Origin: Sphingomonadales bacterium UBA2369 | Lineage (GTDB): Bacteria; Pseudomonadota; Alphaproteobacteria; Sphingomonadales; Sphingomonadaceae | Direction: 5' to 3' | DNA: 64,000 nt | NCBI GenBank assembly: GCA_002344055.1 | Contig: DDTH01000013.1 | Location: 209,740 to 273,739, forward strand | Shown: positions 8,313 to 15,469 of the stretch, one piece after another | Position numbering within the stretch: position 1 is the stretch's first letter | Layout: each line of letters opens with the position of its first letter | The notes under the pieces: generated by a model | The model's input: only the letters and a program-made list of their open reading frames with translations | The model's database searches: none | What the model was told of the DNA's origin: nothing | Program-made: the position numbers and the translations under genes

Positions 8313-8774
8313 TCACTTCCCCCGGACCATGTCGAGCGCGATCGTGCGGATCGCGTCCATGTCGGCGTCGGTCATCCCCAGCACCTGCCGGCGCGGATAG
8401 GTATATTCCGGGCCGGTGCCATCGGCGTTGACCTTGCCGCGAAGACCGAGCTGGTGAGGGCGGGCAATGCGTTCGGCGCCGCCGGCGAAGCTGATCGAGA
8501 GCCGGTCCTGATCGACCTGCTTGCGCAGGAAGCGCGCCATTCGCAGCCGCCGAAACATCGGTCCGCTCTTCGGCTGGCCGGTCCGGCGCGGCTTGCCCTT
8601 TTTGCGCGGCACGAAGGCGCTGCCGTCCGGGTTTTGCTGCGCGGCGATGCGGCGCCCCGTCGAGGTGCCCAATGCCCCGCCCATACGCCGGAGCGCGCGC
8701 ATGCGCTCGCCGGGGGTGAGGTTCTGCACCATCTGCGCAAGCCAGCGCTCGAGTTCGCGCAGATCCTCAGCCAT
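8313..8774 (-). CDS. S: Tail completion protein S
   Basis: Phage virion morphogenesis protein of the P2 gpS family, needed to finish tails for joining to heads. The 153-residue protein has EDLRELERWLAQMVQNLTPG at the start and the basic block FVPRKKGKPRRTG in the middle, as in P2 S (150 residues), ending YPRRQVLGMTDADMDAI. The ATG at 8774 overlaps the end of R by eight bases. Confidence 0.92.
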   Translation of the reverse strand: MAEDLRELERWLAQMVQNLTPGERMRALRRMGGALGTSTGRRIAAQQNPDGSAFVPRKKGKPRRTGQPKSGPMFRRLRMARFLRKQVDQDRLSISFAGGAERIARPHQLGLRGKVNADGTGPEYTYPRRQVLGMTDADMDAIRTIALDMVRGK

Positions 8775-9273
8775 CAACCAAGGTCACGGGGATGCCGTCC
8801 GGCCCGATCGCGACGCCGGCGACGATCGCATCGACGATCGCCTGTTCGCTGATGGCAGGTTCGCGCGGATAGGAGAGGGCGAGGCCGCCGCCTTGCCCGG
8901 GTGCCACCATCACCGCTTCCGAGAGGCGGAGTTCCACCTGCCAATCGACCGTCTTTTCGTCGATGATATCGACGTCGAAACGGAAAGCCTCGTTGCCCTT
9001 GGCATGGTTGAGCAGCAGATCCGGCTGATGGACGTGCAACCATTGCACGATCACCAGCGCGACCTCGTCGGGCCGATCGGAAGGAAAGTCGGTAAGGGTC
9101 AGGGACAGGCGGTAGCGCCATTCGTAGGACGGCGGATCGCCGGCGCGGACGGCGAGCGTCCCCTGGTCGATCCACATCAGAAGCGCCTCGGGATCGCGCG
9201 CGAGGATCTTCGCGCCCTCCCCGTCGCGGATAGCCTCGACCAAGGCCGCCCGAAGGCTGTCGGGCTTCTTCAC
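8767..9273 (-). CDS. R: Tail completion protein R
   Basis: Homologue of P2 gpR, which acts with S at the head-proximal end of the tail. It starts KKPDSLRAALVEAI and continues with PEALLMWIDQGTLAVRAG, then DEVALVIVQWLHVHQPDLLL and DWQVELRLSEAV, matching P2 R throughout. A GTG start at 9273, overlapping the Rz1 stop (GTGA), gives 168 residues against 155 in P2; the open frame upstream of it is arginine-rich noise. Confidence 0.92.
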   Translation of the reverse strand: MKKPDSLRAALVEAIRDGEGAKILARDPEALLMWIDQGTLAVRAGDPPSYEWRYRLSLTLTDFPSDRPDEVALVIVQWLHVHQPDLLLNHAKGNEAFRFDVDIIDEKTVDWQVELRLSEAVMVAPGQGGGLALSYPREPAISEQAIVDAIVAGVAIGPDGIPVTLVDG

Positions 9274-9596
9274 TCGGGCGCGCTTTCGCAGGGCGCATAG
9301 CCATGGAACACGCCGAGCCAGCACAGCTTGCGATTGGCGCGATCGAGCGCGGCGACCAGGCTGCGGATGAATTCGGCCGTGTCGGCGTCGGTTACGCATC
9401 GACGCGAAGGATCCTCGGCGCAGGCGACGGACGCCGCCGGGACCAACGGCGTCCCCTCGGGCGCGACGCGCGAACGTTCGGGATGGCTGACCGCCGGGTT
9501 GATCCGCGGCTTATCGGCCGCGCAACTCGTCAAGGACGCCGCCGACAGCAGGGCCAGCAGGGCGGCGCACCGCGTCAGGATGGTCTTTGACCGCAT
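9270..9596 (-). CDS. Rz1: Outer-membrane spanin (Rz1-like lipoprotein)
   Basis: A 108-residue lipoprotein. The N-terminus MRSKTILTRCAALLALLSAA leads to the lipobox SLTSC, so the mature protein would begin at Cys25. The following region is proline-rich, as in Rz1, but the protein is longer and ends with a cysteine-containing segment (KLCWLGVFHGYAPCESAPE). It starts inside the preceding Rz gene in another frame (86-base overlap), the classic overlapping spanin arrangement, and ends overlapping the GTG of R. It would join the inner-membrane spanin to fuse the membranes at lysis. Confidence 0.85.
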   Translation of the reverse strand: MRSKTILTRCAALLALLSAASLTSCAADKPRINPAVSHPERSRVAPEGTPLVPAASVACAEDPSRRCVTDADTAEFIRSLVAALDRANRKLCWLGVFHGYAPCESAPE

Positions 9597-9885
9597 TGTC
9601 GATCCTTTCCTTCAGTCGCTCATCGCGCCGGCGGGCCAGCAGTTCGGCCGAGGCGTTGGCCGCGTCGGCCGCGGCGCGCGCGCCGGCGACGGCAATCGCT
9701 TCGGCGAGTGACTGGCGAAGCTCATGATCGGCGACGACGCGCCGATCGTGGGCGCCGATCGCGCACCGGGCCAGGCCGAGCAGGGCGGCGGCGACCAGCA
9801 GCGCGCCGGCGGCGATCACCAGCGGCCGCGCCAGGCGGGCGCTGACGCCACGGGCGATCAGCCAGGCTGCAGCCGTGGCGATCAT
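9511..9885 (-). CDS. Rz: Inner-membrane spanin (Rz-like)
   Basis: A 124-residue protein with one N-terminal membrane segment (about residues 18 to 43, LARPLVIAAGALLVAAALLG) and a long charged helical periplasmic part (residues 48 to 105) suited to a coiled coil (SAELLARRRDERLKERIDNA). This is the i-spanin layout, and the Rz1-type lipoprotein gene overlaps its 3' end in another frame. Its ATG overlaps the stop of the holin-like gene (ATGA). Confidence 0.85.
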   Translation of the reverse strand: MIATAAAWLIARGVSARLARPLVIAAGALLVAAALLGLARCAIGAHDRRVVADHELRQSLAEAIAVAGARAAADAANASAELLARRRDERLKERIDNAVKDHPDAVRRPAGPAVGGVLDELRGR

Positions 9886-10199
9886 TGCCTCGCCTCGATC
9901 TCGGCGGAGCCGCTACCGTCGGCGTTCGCCTCGAAGCGGACGCCGGCGGCTCCGACGTCGGCGCGGAAGTTGCGCAGACCGACGACGATCGCGAAGCTCA
10001 ACGGCGTGATGGCCAGCACGACCAGGACGCCGAAGGCGAAATAGGCGAGGGGCCAGACTTCGCTCGTCATAGCGGCCAGTTCGGCAAGGCGATCGAGCGC
10101 GTTGTAGGCGAGGAACCACGCGCCGGCACCCGCAATGGCAAGCATGACCAGGGCGAAGGCGATGCGCCATTCGAGCGGTGTCCAGTTCTTGAAATTCAC
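9882..10199 (-). CDS. Holin-like membrane protein
   Basis: A 105-residue protein with two strongly hydrophobic segments (about residues 11 to 33, and 48 to 72) and a charged C-terminus (FEANADGSGSAEIEARQ). It begins six bases into the downstream gap after the lysozyme gene and is coupled to Rz. Position between lysozyme and spanins and the two-segment topology fit a class II holin or antiholin (P2 LysA is at the same place). Function is inferred from position and topology only. Confidence 0.65.
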   Translation of the reverse strand: MNFKNWTPLEWRIAFALVMLAIAGAGAWFLAYNALDRLAELAAMTSEVWPLAYFAFGVLVVLAITPLSFAIVVGLRNFRADVGAAGVRFEANADGSGSAEIEARQ

Positions 10200-10203
10200 C
10201 GGC

Positions 10204-10830
10204 TTAGCTCCCGTTCTTCATCATCAGGGAGAGACGGCGCGCCCGATCGCCGACCTGCCGCGCCCACAAGCTGGCCAGCATGTTCGACGCGGCCGCGCTG
10301 TAACTGCCGGCTTCGACCAGGCGCAGCGTGTTGTTGAATTTCAGCAGGCCGGCGGTACCGAGGTTGAACCACATGTTCAGCAGCACGCGCTGGCGGGTGT
10401 CATTCAGCCGTCGCCACCAGGGCAAATGCTGGTCGAGCGCGCGCTCGCCTTTCTCCACTTCCCGCGCCTTCAGCCAGAAAGCCTGCTCGCGCGTGATGCC
10501 GGTGCGGATCACCTGCAGCTGCGTTTTGCCGAGGTGCCGCTCTTCCTCGGCCGTCAGGGGATTGTCATCGAGGTTGCGGCCGATGCCGATCGTCAGCTTG
10601 TTGGCGGTGCAGCGATAGACCTGCAGGCGCAGGCCCTCGTCGCGGATCAGTTCGGCGTAGAGCTTCTCCCGATCGTAGGTGTCGTTCGCCGCCGCCGGCG
10701 GCGTTTCCGGCGCGGGCGCGAGGCCGATACGATCGCAAAAGCCGTCCAGCGCCGAGATCCGCGCCGGCGTGAAGCTGTCTCGATCGAGCCAGGGCCGGAT
10801 CAACGCGAAGAGGGACGAACGGTCGGTCAT
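10204..10830 (-). CDS. T4-type lysozyme (endolysin, GH24)
   Basis: Peptidoglycan-cleaving muramidase of the T4 lysozyme family, 208 residues. The block RDEGLRLQVYRCTANKLTIG aligns with the T4 active site and gives a triad Glu65, Cys74, Thr80 with the T4 spacings of nine and six. The position of the catalytic aspartate (T4 Asp20) is therefore a cysteine, a variant known to be active in T4 mutants and present in other phage lysozymes. The C-terminal half (RQRVLLNMWFNLGTAGLLKF, then SLWARQVGDRARRL) is also T4-like. The first 50 residues are an extra helical domain ending in a proline-rich linker, without a signal peptide. Confidence 0.93.
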   Translation of the reverse strand: MTDRSSLFALIRPWLDRDSFTPARISALDGFCDRIGLAPAPETPPAAANDTYDREKLYAELIRDEGLRLQVYRCTANKLTIGIGRNLDDNPLTAEEERHLGKTQLQVIRTGITREQAFWLKAREVEKGERALDQHLPWWRRLNDTRQRVLLNMWFNLGTAGLLKFNNTLRLVEAGSYSAAASNMLASLWARQVGDRARRLSLMMKNGS

Positions 10831-11036
10831 GACGGCAGCACTCCGGGCAGGGTGTCGAGCTGCGCGAGCAGCTGATCGAGATCGGGGTCATCGGGGCAAT
10901 CGAAACAGCGGCGCAGCGCGGCGCCGACGCCGGCGTTCGCGGCGGGCAGCTGCACGATCTTCACGGCGCGCACGCGCTGGCACGCGCCGAGCAGCCGATC
11001 GGCGGCACGGCCCAGGCTGTCAGCCGCGGGGGGCAT
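10827..11036 (-). CDS. Small phage protein upstream of lysozyme
   Basis: A 69-residue soluble protein coupled to the lysozyme by an ATGA overlap and overlapping the upstream gene by 17 bases. It has two or three predicted helices and a RRCFDCPDDPDLDQLLAQL segment. The two cysteines of CFDC are spaced like half a zinc site, but there is no second pair. I do not recognise the family. Confidence 0.6.
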   Translation of the reverse strand: MPPAADSLGRAADRLLGACQRVRAVKIVQLPAANAGVGAALRRCFDCPDDPDLDQLLAQLDTLPGVLPS

Positions 11037-11262
11037 CGTCGCCTCCCGGCAGGTTCGGTTGCCCGGTGATGCGCATGGTGAGCGCGGTCAGGGCGGACGC
11101 GAGGGTGTTGCGCGACACCGATTCCAGATTGCGGCTGTCGCGATCAAGCTTCTCACGCTCCAGCCGATCCTGACGATCGCGCTCCTCCCGCCGCAGCAGG
11201 ATCCAGATCGTCACGCCCAGGGGGCCGAGCGGGGCCAGCGTCTGCAGGATCAACGGGTCCAT
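11020..11262 (-). CDS. Small membrane protein with charged helix
   Basis: An 80-residue protein with an N-terminal membrane segment (about residues 4 to 23, ILQTLAPLGPLGVTIWILL) followed by a highly charged helix (RREERDRQDRLEREKLDRD). It sits right after X, the position of the holin Y in P2. It has a single membrane segment rather than three, so it might be a holin partner or another lysis factor. No family was recognised. Confidence 0.62.
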   Translation of the reverse strand: MDPLILQTLAPLGPLGVTIWILLRREERDRQDRLEREKLDRDSRNLESVSRNTLASALTALTMRITGQPNLPGGDDAPRG

Positions 11263-11266
11263 GCGA

Positions 11267-11473
11267 TCAATCCCAGAGCTGAAGAAGCGGGACCGCGGCG
11301 GGCGCGGCCGTTGCGACCGTGGGAATCAGGACGATGGTCCCTTCGGGCAGGAAGGGGCCGAGTTCGGCCAGGCCCGGATTGGCGAGCAACACCGGCTCGA
11401 CCGCGCTGCGGCCGACCGTGCGCCACAGCAGCTCATCGAGCGGCTCGCCGGCGTGCGCGGTGACTCGGATCAT
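11267..11473 (-). CDS. X: Tail protein X
   Basis: P2 gpX homologue, a LysM-like tail protein. The 68 residues follow the family pattern: GEPLDELLWRTVGR, then VEPVLLANPGLAELGPFLPE and GTIVLIP, ending in LLQLWD. The length equals P2 X (67 residues). The ATG overlaps the L stop by four bases. Confidence 0.93.
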   Translation of the reverse strand: MIRVTAHAGEPLDELLWRTVGRSAVEPVLLANPGLAELGPFLPEGTIVLIPTVATAAPAAVPLLQLWD

Positions 11474-11964
11474 ATCAGCTCGACCGACGTGCGGGTCCTG
11501 CCGAGCAGGTCCCGGACTGCGTGAATGCCGTTTCGGCGGTGCTCGGCCGCGGTAATGGTGCGGACGTCGTCACGATCGCGGCTGTCGGCCGTCGCGGAGA
11601 TCTCGCCATGCGTTTCGGCCAGGTCGGCCGCGGCGAAGGCGAAAACGGCGCGCGCGTAGAGCAGCTCGCCGGCGTTCTGGCCGTCGACTTCCTCAGCATC
11701 GATCGCGGCCAGCGTCGCGGCGCCGGCGGCGACGTGGCCGGCTTTCCAGCTGCGCAGCTCGCGCCGAACGGTCAGCATGCCGCCGCGCAGCGCATCCCGA
11801 ACGCGGGTTGCGGTCACCACTTCAGGAACGCGCATCGCATCGCGAAACGCGGTGATCGAGAGACCAGGGTAGAAGGCGTCGCCCGCGACCAGGTCGGCCG
11901 CGACCGTTTCCGGCTGATCCGGATCGACGACGGCCGAAGGTGGCGCGGACACGAAGCCGGACAT
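11470..11964 (-). CDS. L: Head completion protein L
   Basis: Homologue of P2 gpL, which closes the filled head before tail joining. The 164-residue protein (P2: 169) shows the conserved GDAFYPGLSITAFRDAMRVP near the start and LYARAVFAFAAADLAETH, then RRNGIHAVRDLLGRTRTSVE at the end. A gap of 138 bases separates it from the small gene upstream. Confidence 0.93.
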   Translation of the reverse strand: MSGFVSAPPSAVVDPDQPETVAADLVAGDAFYPGLSITAFRDAMRVPEVVTATRVRDALRGGMLTVRRELRSWKAGHVAAGAATLAAIDAEEVDGQNAGELLYARAVFAFAAADLAETHGEISATADSRDRDDVRTITAAEHRRNGIHAVRDLLGRTRTSVELI

Positions 11965-12102
11965 GGTCGGCCAAGCCTTTCCTGGTCAAATGCAGGGAGT
12001 GGGGAGAAGTCCCGGGCAAGTGGGCATGACACCCGTTGTCCGTGCTTTCTCCGCTCCCTGGCGCCGGGGCGCAGCTGGTGACGGCCGATCGGCCGTGAAG
12101 GG

Positions 12103-12258
12103 TCAGGCGACGCGATAGGAGCGCGGCGTGCCCGGAATCAGATGGTCGTGGTGCCGGCGCTGCAGCCAGAGCATCCCCGGCGCGAAGAACCACGGCGTGC
12201 CGATCGCGGCGGCGGCGACGGCGATGAGAGGCAGAATGTAGAACAGGGCGGCGGTCAT
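12103..12258 (-). CDS. 51-residue membrane protein between M and L
   Basis: A short gene starting at an ATG that overlaps the M stop codon (ATGA). The product starts MTAALFYILPLIAVAAAAIG, one membrane segment through about residue 30, followed by a basic, histidine-containing tail (MLWLQRRHHDHLIPGTPRSY). P2 has no gene here. Tight coupling to M and a coherent membrane segment support a real gene; the function is unknown. Confidence 0.6.
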   Translation of the reverse strand: MTAALFYILPLIAVAAAAIGTPWFFAPGMLWLQRRHHDHLIPGTPRSYRVA

Positions 12259-13211
12259 GCTCGATTCCTTCGCTTGGCTGGTGCCTTCACTTCCACGGCC
12301 TCCGGCGGGGCCTGCTCCGGGGCGGGTTCTGCCGCAGCCGTAGCCGCGTCGATCTGCCCGGGATTTTCGGGGACACCCGAAACCTGATTCCCGGCGTCCG
12401 GACCAGGCGTCCCCTCCGGATCCCCCGACCCATGCTTCGGCCCGGCCGGAGCGGAGTCTTGGTCGGCCGCCGCCGCGAACTGGGCAACGGCGCGCTCGAG
12501 GCGTTCGACCTGCTTCTTGACGCCGCTGCGGGCGTCCAGCTCATAGGCGCGGCGCAGCCTGGCCAGGGCGGCCTCGGCCGCGGCGCGCTTGCCGCCGGCG
12601 GGTCCGCCCGTGGTTTCGCCTTCAGCCGGCTCATCCTCGGCCTGCTGTGCGAGCAAGAGGCCGATCGCCTTTGCGAGCTTGGCGCGGATTTCGTCGTGCA
12701 TGTCCGCGTGGTCGGTTGCCTCCTCGGCCTCAAGCAGCAGCTCGCGGTCGAAGGTCTCGCCGCAGCCGATCGCCTTCAGCGCGGAATCGGCGACGGATTC
12801 GAGGACGAACGCCTCGACGCCGCGATCGAACCGATCCGGCATCGGCAGGGCGTAGCGGATCATGTGACGGGCGAGATGGAGCGCCGACGCGTAGGAGCCG
12901 ACGTCGATCGACCAGATCATCACCTGTGTGACGATATCGTCGGGACCGGCCTTGCCCGATTCCTCTGCCGCGCGCAGCGCGCCCTCGACCCAGGGAAAAT
13001 ATTTGGGCGCGAGTTCGCGCTTCAGCTCGATCTTCTTCTCGATCGACTGGATGTCCTTCAGGCGGCGCAGGTCCTCGCCCAGCTGCGCGCGCAGCAGCTC
13101 GTACTCCGTGGCCTCCGGGCCCGGAGTGGGGCGCTGCTCAGGCGGCAGCGTCCCGATCGCCGCGGCAGCGGCGGCGAGCATCAGGGAACGATGGCGGCGG
13201 GCGAGGCTCAT
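12255..13211 (-). CDS. M: Terminase small subunit / endonuclease M
   Basis: P2 gpM homologue: it works with P to cut and package DNA at cos. Residues of about 1 to 180 match the family (SLARRHRSLMLAAAAAA, then DLRRLKDIQSIEKKIELKR and LAPKYFPWVEGAL, later MIWSIDVGSYASALHLA). Residues 185 to 318 are a low-complexity acidic, alanine- and proline-rich extension, making it about 70 residues longer than P2 M (247). The extension is probably disordered. Confidence 0.93.
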   Translation of the reverse strand: MSLARRHRSLMLAAAAAAIGTLPPEQRPTPGPEATEYELLRAQLGEDLRRLKDIQSIEKKIELKRELAPKYFPWVEGALRAAEESGKAGPDDIVTQVMIWSIDVGSYASALHLARHMIRYALPMPDRFDRGVEAFVLESVADSALKAIGCGETFDRELLLEAEEATDHADMHDEIRAKLAKAIGLLLAQQAEDEPAEGETTGGPAGGKRAAAEAALARLRRAYELDARSGVKKQVERLERAVAQFAAAADQDSAPAGPKHGSGDPEGTPGPDAGNQVSGVPENPGQIDAATAAAEPAPEQAPPEAVEVKAPAKRRNRA

Positions 13212-13238
13212 GGTGCGGTCTGCTCCTATCGCGTGAGG

Positions 13239-14354
13239 TTAAGGGGCGGGCCGCGCCGGCGCCTTGCCGATCACGATGTTCTCGACGAATGCGCAGCGGC
13301 CATATTCCTCGACCACATAGCATTCGTTGACGCTCTCGTAGTTGGCGATCTGGTCGAGCTCCGGCTCGTCCTTCACCATCTTGCGACGCGTCCCCTCCTG
13401 GAAATAGATGGAGAGGTTATCGAGGCTGGTGATCAGCAGCGCATTCGGCGGGAAGAACGGAACGCGGACCGCCGGCTTGCCGCCGATCTGCTTCGCCGAC
13501 TGCAGGATGCGGTCGCGCGCCTCGACTTCCGATGCGGTGTTCGCGGCCTTGTTGATGATCGGGAAATACTTGTCATCGACAAGATCGCGGCCGACGATCA
13601 CGACCAGGTCGGTATCGTCGCGGTGCCATTCGTCCAGCAGATTGACGGCGTCATAGGCCAGCGCGTCGAGATTGACATAGTCCGCCTCGGCCGTGGTGGA
13701 ATTCGCGCCCGAGAACAGCGTCCCCTCGGCGACATAGATCGCCTTCAGGCCGGGATTGTTCGTACCGTTGTTGTAGACGGTCAGGGCGCCGTCCTGCAGA
13801 TGGCGCGCCGGCGCGAAGGTGCGGATCTTAAAGAGCCAGCCCTTGTTGACGTCCTGCAGCAGCGGATTGGCGACCGGATCGGTGGTGGCGGCGACCGAAA
13901 TGCCATTCCAGCCGATCATGATCCGGTCGCGGCCCTGCTGCGCCAGGATCGCCGAGCTGATCAGCTGCGGGAATTCCGGCTTGTGACGCCAGGCGTCGAG
14001 CTTTGCATAGCGCAGGGCATGATCCATGTTGGTCTGCTCGCAGCGGTAGCGGCCGAGATCCCCGGTGTCGGTCGGATCGGTAGGAGTGCGGCGCGTGCCG
14101 CCGGCGGTGTTGGTCCGGCCCGCGATCGGGCGGGTGACCGAGATGCCGACCTTGTCGCCTTCCTGCTGGACGACGCCGAAGATGTTGATGCTGCCGAGGA
14201 ACTCGCTCGACTGCTGCATCCGCTCCTCGAGCTTCTGCTCGACGCTGGGCGCGACCGTGAACTTGGTCGTGACGACTTCACCCGCCTCGACGTCGTTGAG
14301 CGCGGCCACCTGGCCGACGTAATTGTTGAAGGCGATACGGGTTTCGCGGAGCAT
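13239..14354 (-). CDS. N: Major capsid protein N
   Basis: P2-type major capsid precursor, 371 residues (P2: 357). Characteristic blocks are FNNYVGQVAALNDV near the N-terminus, SSEFLGSINIFGVV, IMIGWNGISVAATTDP and NECYVVEEYGRCAFVENI at the C-terminus. P2 N is processed by O; a similar cleavage is expected. It lies between O and M in the standard order. Confidence 0.95.
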   Translation of the reverse strand: MLRETRIAFNNYVGQVAALNDVEAGEVVTTKFTVAPSVEQKLEERMQQSSEFLGSINIFGVVQQEGDKVGISVTRPIAGRTNTAGGTRRTPTDPTDTGDLGRYRCEQTNMDHALRYAKLDAWRHKPEFPQLISSAILAQQGRDRIMIGWNGISVAATTDPVANPLLQDVNKGWLFKIRTFAPARHLQDGALTVYNNGTNNPGLKAIYVAEGTLFSGANSTTAEADYVNLDALAYDAVNLLDEWHRDDTDLVVIVGRDLVDDKYFPIINKAANTASEVEARDRILQSAKQIGGKPAVRVPFFPPNALLITSLDNLSIYFQEGTRRKMVKDEPELDQIANYESVNECYVVEEYGRCAFVENIVIGKAPARPAP

Positions 14355-14398
14355 CGTGCTTGGTTCCTGTCAGCGTTCGGATGGGCGAGGGCGGGCGA

Positions 14399-15259
14399 TC
14401 AGCAGTCGATCGTGGCGAACTTCGACGCGCCGCCGCCGGTCCCCGGCGGGCGCCGGTCTTTCGAGCCGTCGGTGCCTTCGACCGCGAGCTTCAGCGCGTC
14501 ATGCTCGCCGCGAAGCTTGGCGATATCGCCCTTCGTCTCGGTGCCGAGGGCGCCGATCGCAGAGGTCAGCTTGTCGAAGCCTTCGGTGAAGCGGGCGGTG
14601 AGCGCGGACAGATCGACCGTAGCGGCATCCTGCTTGAGCTCCGGTGGCGCCGGCGGCTTCGGTTTTTCCCCTTCCCGGGAAAAAAAGGCGCGAGCCGATT
14701 CCATCAGCGCGGCGAAGCCGGTCTTGTCGTCGGCCGGGTCCTCGAGCTCGATCGCCGCTTCGACCGCTTCGGAGAAGTGGTTGGCGGCGTCCTTCTTGCG
14801 CGCGTTGAAGGGATTGCGCTCGCCAAGAGTGGCGGCGAAGGTCAGCATCTCGGTGCCGAGGCTGGCCGGGTTGTCGGTGATCGCGAGGCCGACCAGGCCA
14901 GCCTTGCCGGTGTTGGCGAAGTTCGGCGCGATCTCGACCGAGGTGAAGAGCTTCTGGCCCTTCCCGGTCGTTGCGACCAGCTGATCGTTCGGCTCGAGCT
15001 GGGCGAGCAGCGCCAGCTTCTTCACTGGCTTGCCGTCCAGCTGGATCGTGACCTCTTCGGCCTTCAGGGCATGGACCGAGCCATAAGCGTTGAAGGGAGG
15101 TTCGGGCGAGAAGCCGGCCAGGTGCTCGCAATTGATCCGCGCGGTGTAGGTGTCCCGGTTGTAGCCGGCGGCCATCTGCTCGATCCAGGCGCGATCGATG
15201 GTGCGGCCATCGACAGTGCCGCCTTCAAGGGCGACGCGGAAGAATTTGCTGAGCTTCAA
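14399..15259 (-). CDS. O: Capsid scaffold and protease O
   Basis: P2 gpO homologue: an internal scaffold whose N-terminal serine-protease domain matures the capsid. It has KLSKFFRVALEGGTVDGR, TARINCEHLAGFSPE (the His of a possible catalytic site) and KLFTSVEIAPNFANTGKAGL (the Ser region), and a C-terminal helical scaffold domain. A TTG start at 15259 with GGAG seven bases upstream gives 286 residues (P2: 284). The open frame extends much further upstream, but that part is not homologous and crosses P on the other strand. Confidence 0.93.
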   Translation of the reverse strand: MKLSKFFRVALEGGTVDGRTIDRAWIEQMAAGYNRDTYTARINCEHLAGFSPEPPFNAYGSVHALKAEEVTIQLDGKPVKKLALLAQLEPNDQLVATTGKGQKLFTSVEIAPNFANTGKAGLVGLAITDNPASLGTEMLTFAATLGERNPFNARKKDAANHFSEAVEAAIELEDPADDKTGFAALMESARAFFSREGEKPKPPAPPELKQDAATVDLSALTARFTEGFDKLTSAIGALGTETKGDIAKLRGEHDALKLAVEGTDGSKDRRPPGTGGGASKFATIDC

Positions 15260-15375
15260 GACGCGCTCCGGAGCTGAGTTTCGTGGTGGCGACGCCCCGG
15301 CCAGGGGGAAGGAACCAGGGCGCCGCCGATACGCGCATAAGAGCCGGATTTGAGGCCGCTCGCTCAAGCGAGGGC

Positions 15376-15400
15376 TGTTGTAGAGGCGGCGTCTACAACA
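15376..15400. promoter_or_regulatory. Late-promoter activator palindrome between O and P
   Basis: Third copy of TGTTGTAGA, seven bases, TCTACAACA, located between the divergent genes O and P. A perfect palindrome can serve both directions. Adding 55 bases from the centre at 15388 predicts starts near 15443 (rightward, ahead of the P ATG at 15470) and 15333 (leftward, ahead of the O TTG at 15259). P2 has a corresponding divergent pair of Ogr-dependent promoters. Confidence 0.77.
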
Positions 15401-15469
15401 GCCGCCACAGGCCGCGGCGGCGGCGTCGGGGTTAGCGTGCGCGCTGACCTGTCCTCGCCGGAACGCTGC

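Noticed and set aside
13769..13778. TGTTGTAGAC resembling half of the late palindrome
   Set aside because: It lies inside the capsid gene and has no facing TCTACAACA arm.
12432..14984. Open frame of 850 codons on the plus strand across M, N and O
   Set aside because: It lies antisense to three clear P2 structural genes and its translation is arginine/glycine/alanine-rich without any domain, a normal effect of high GC third positions.
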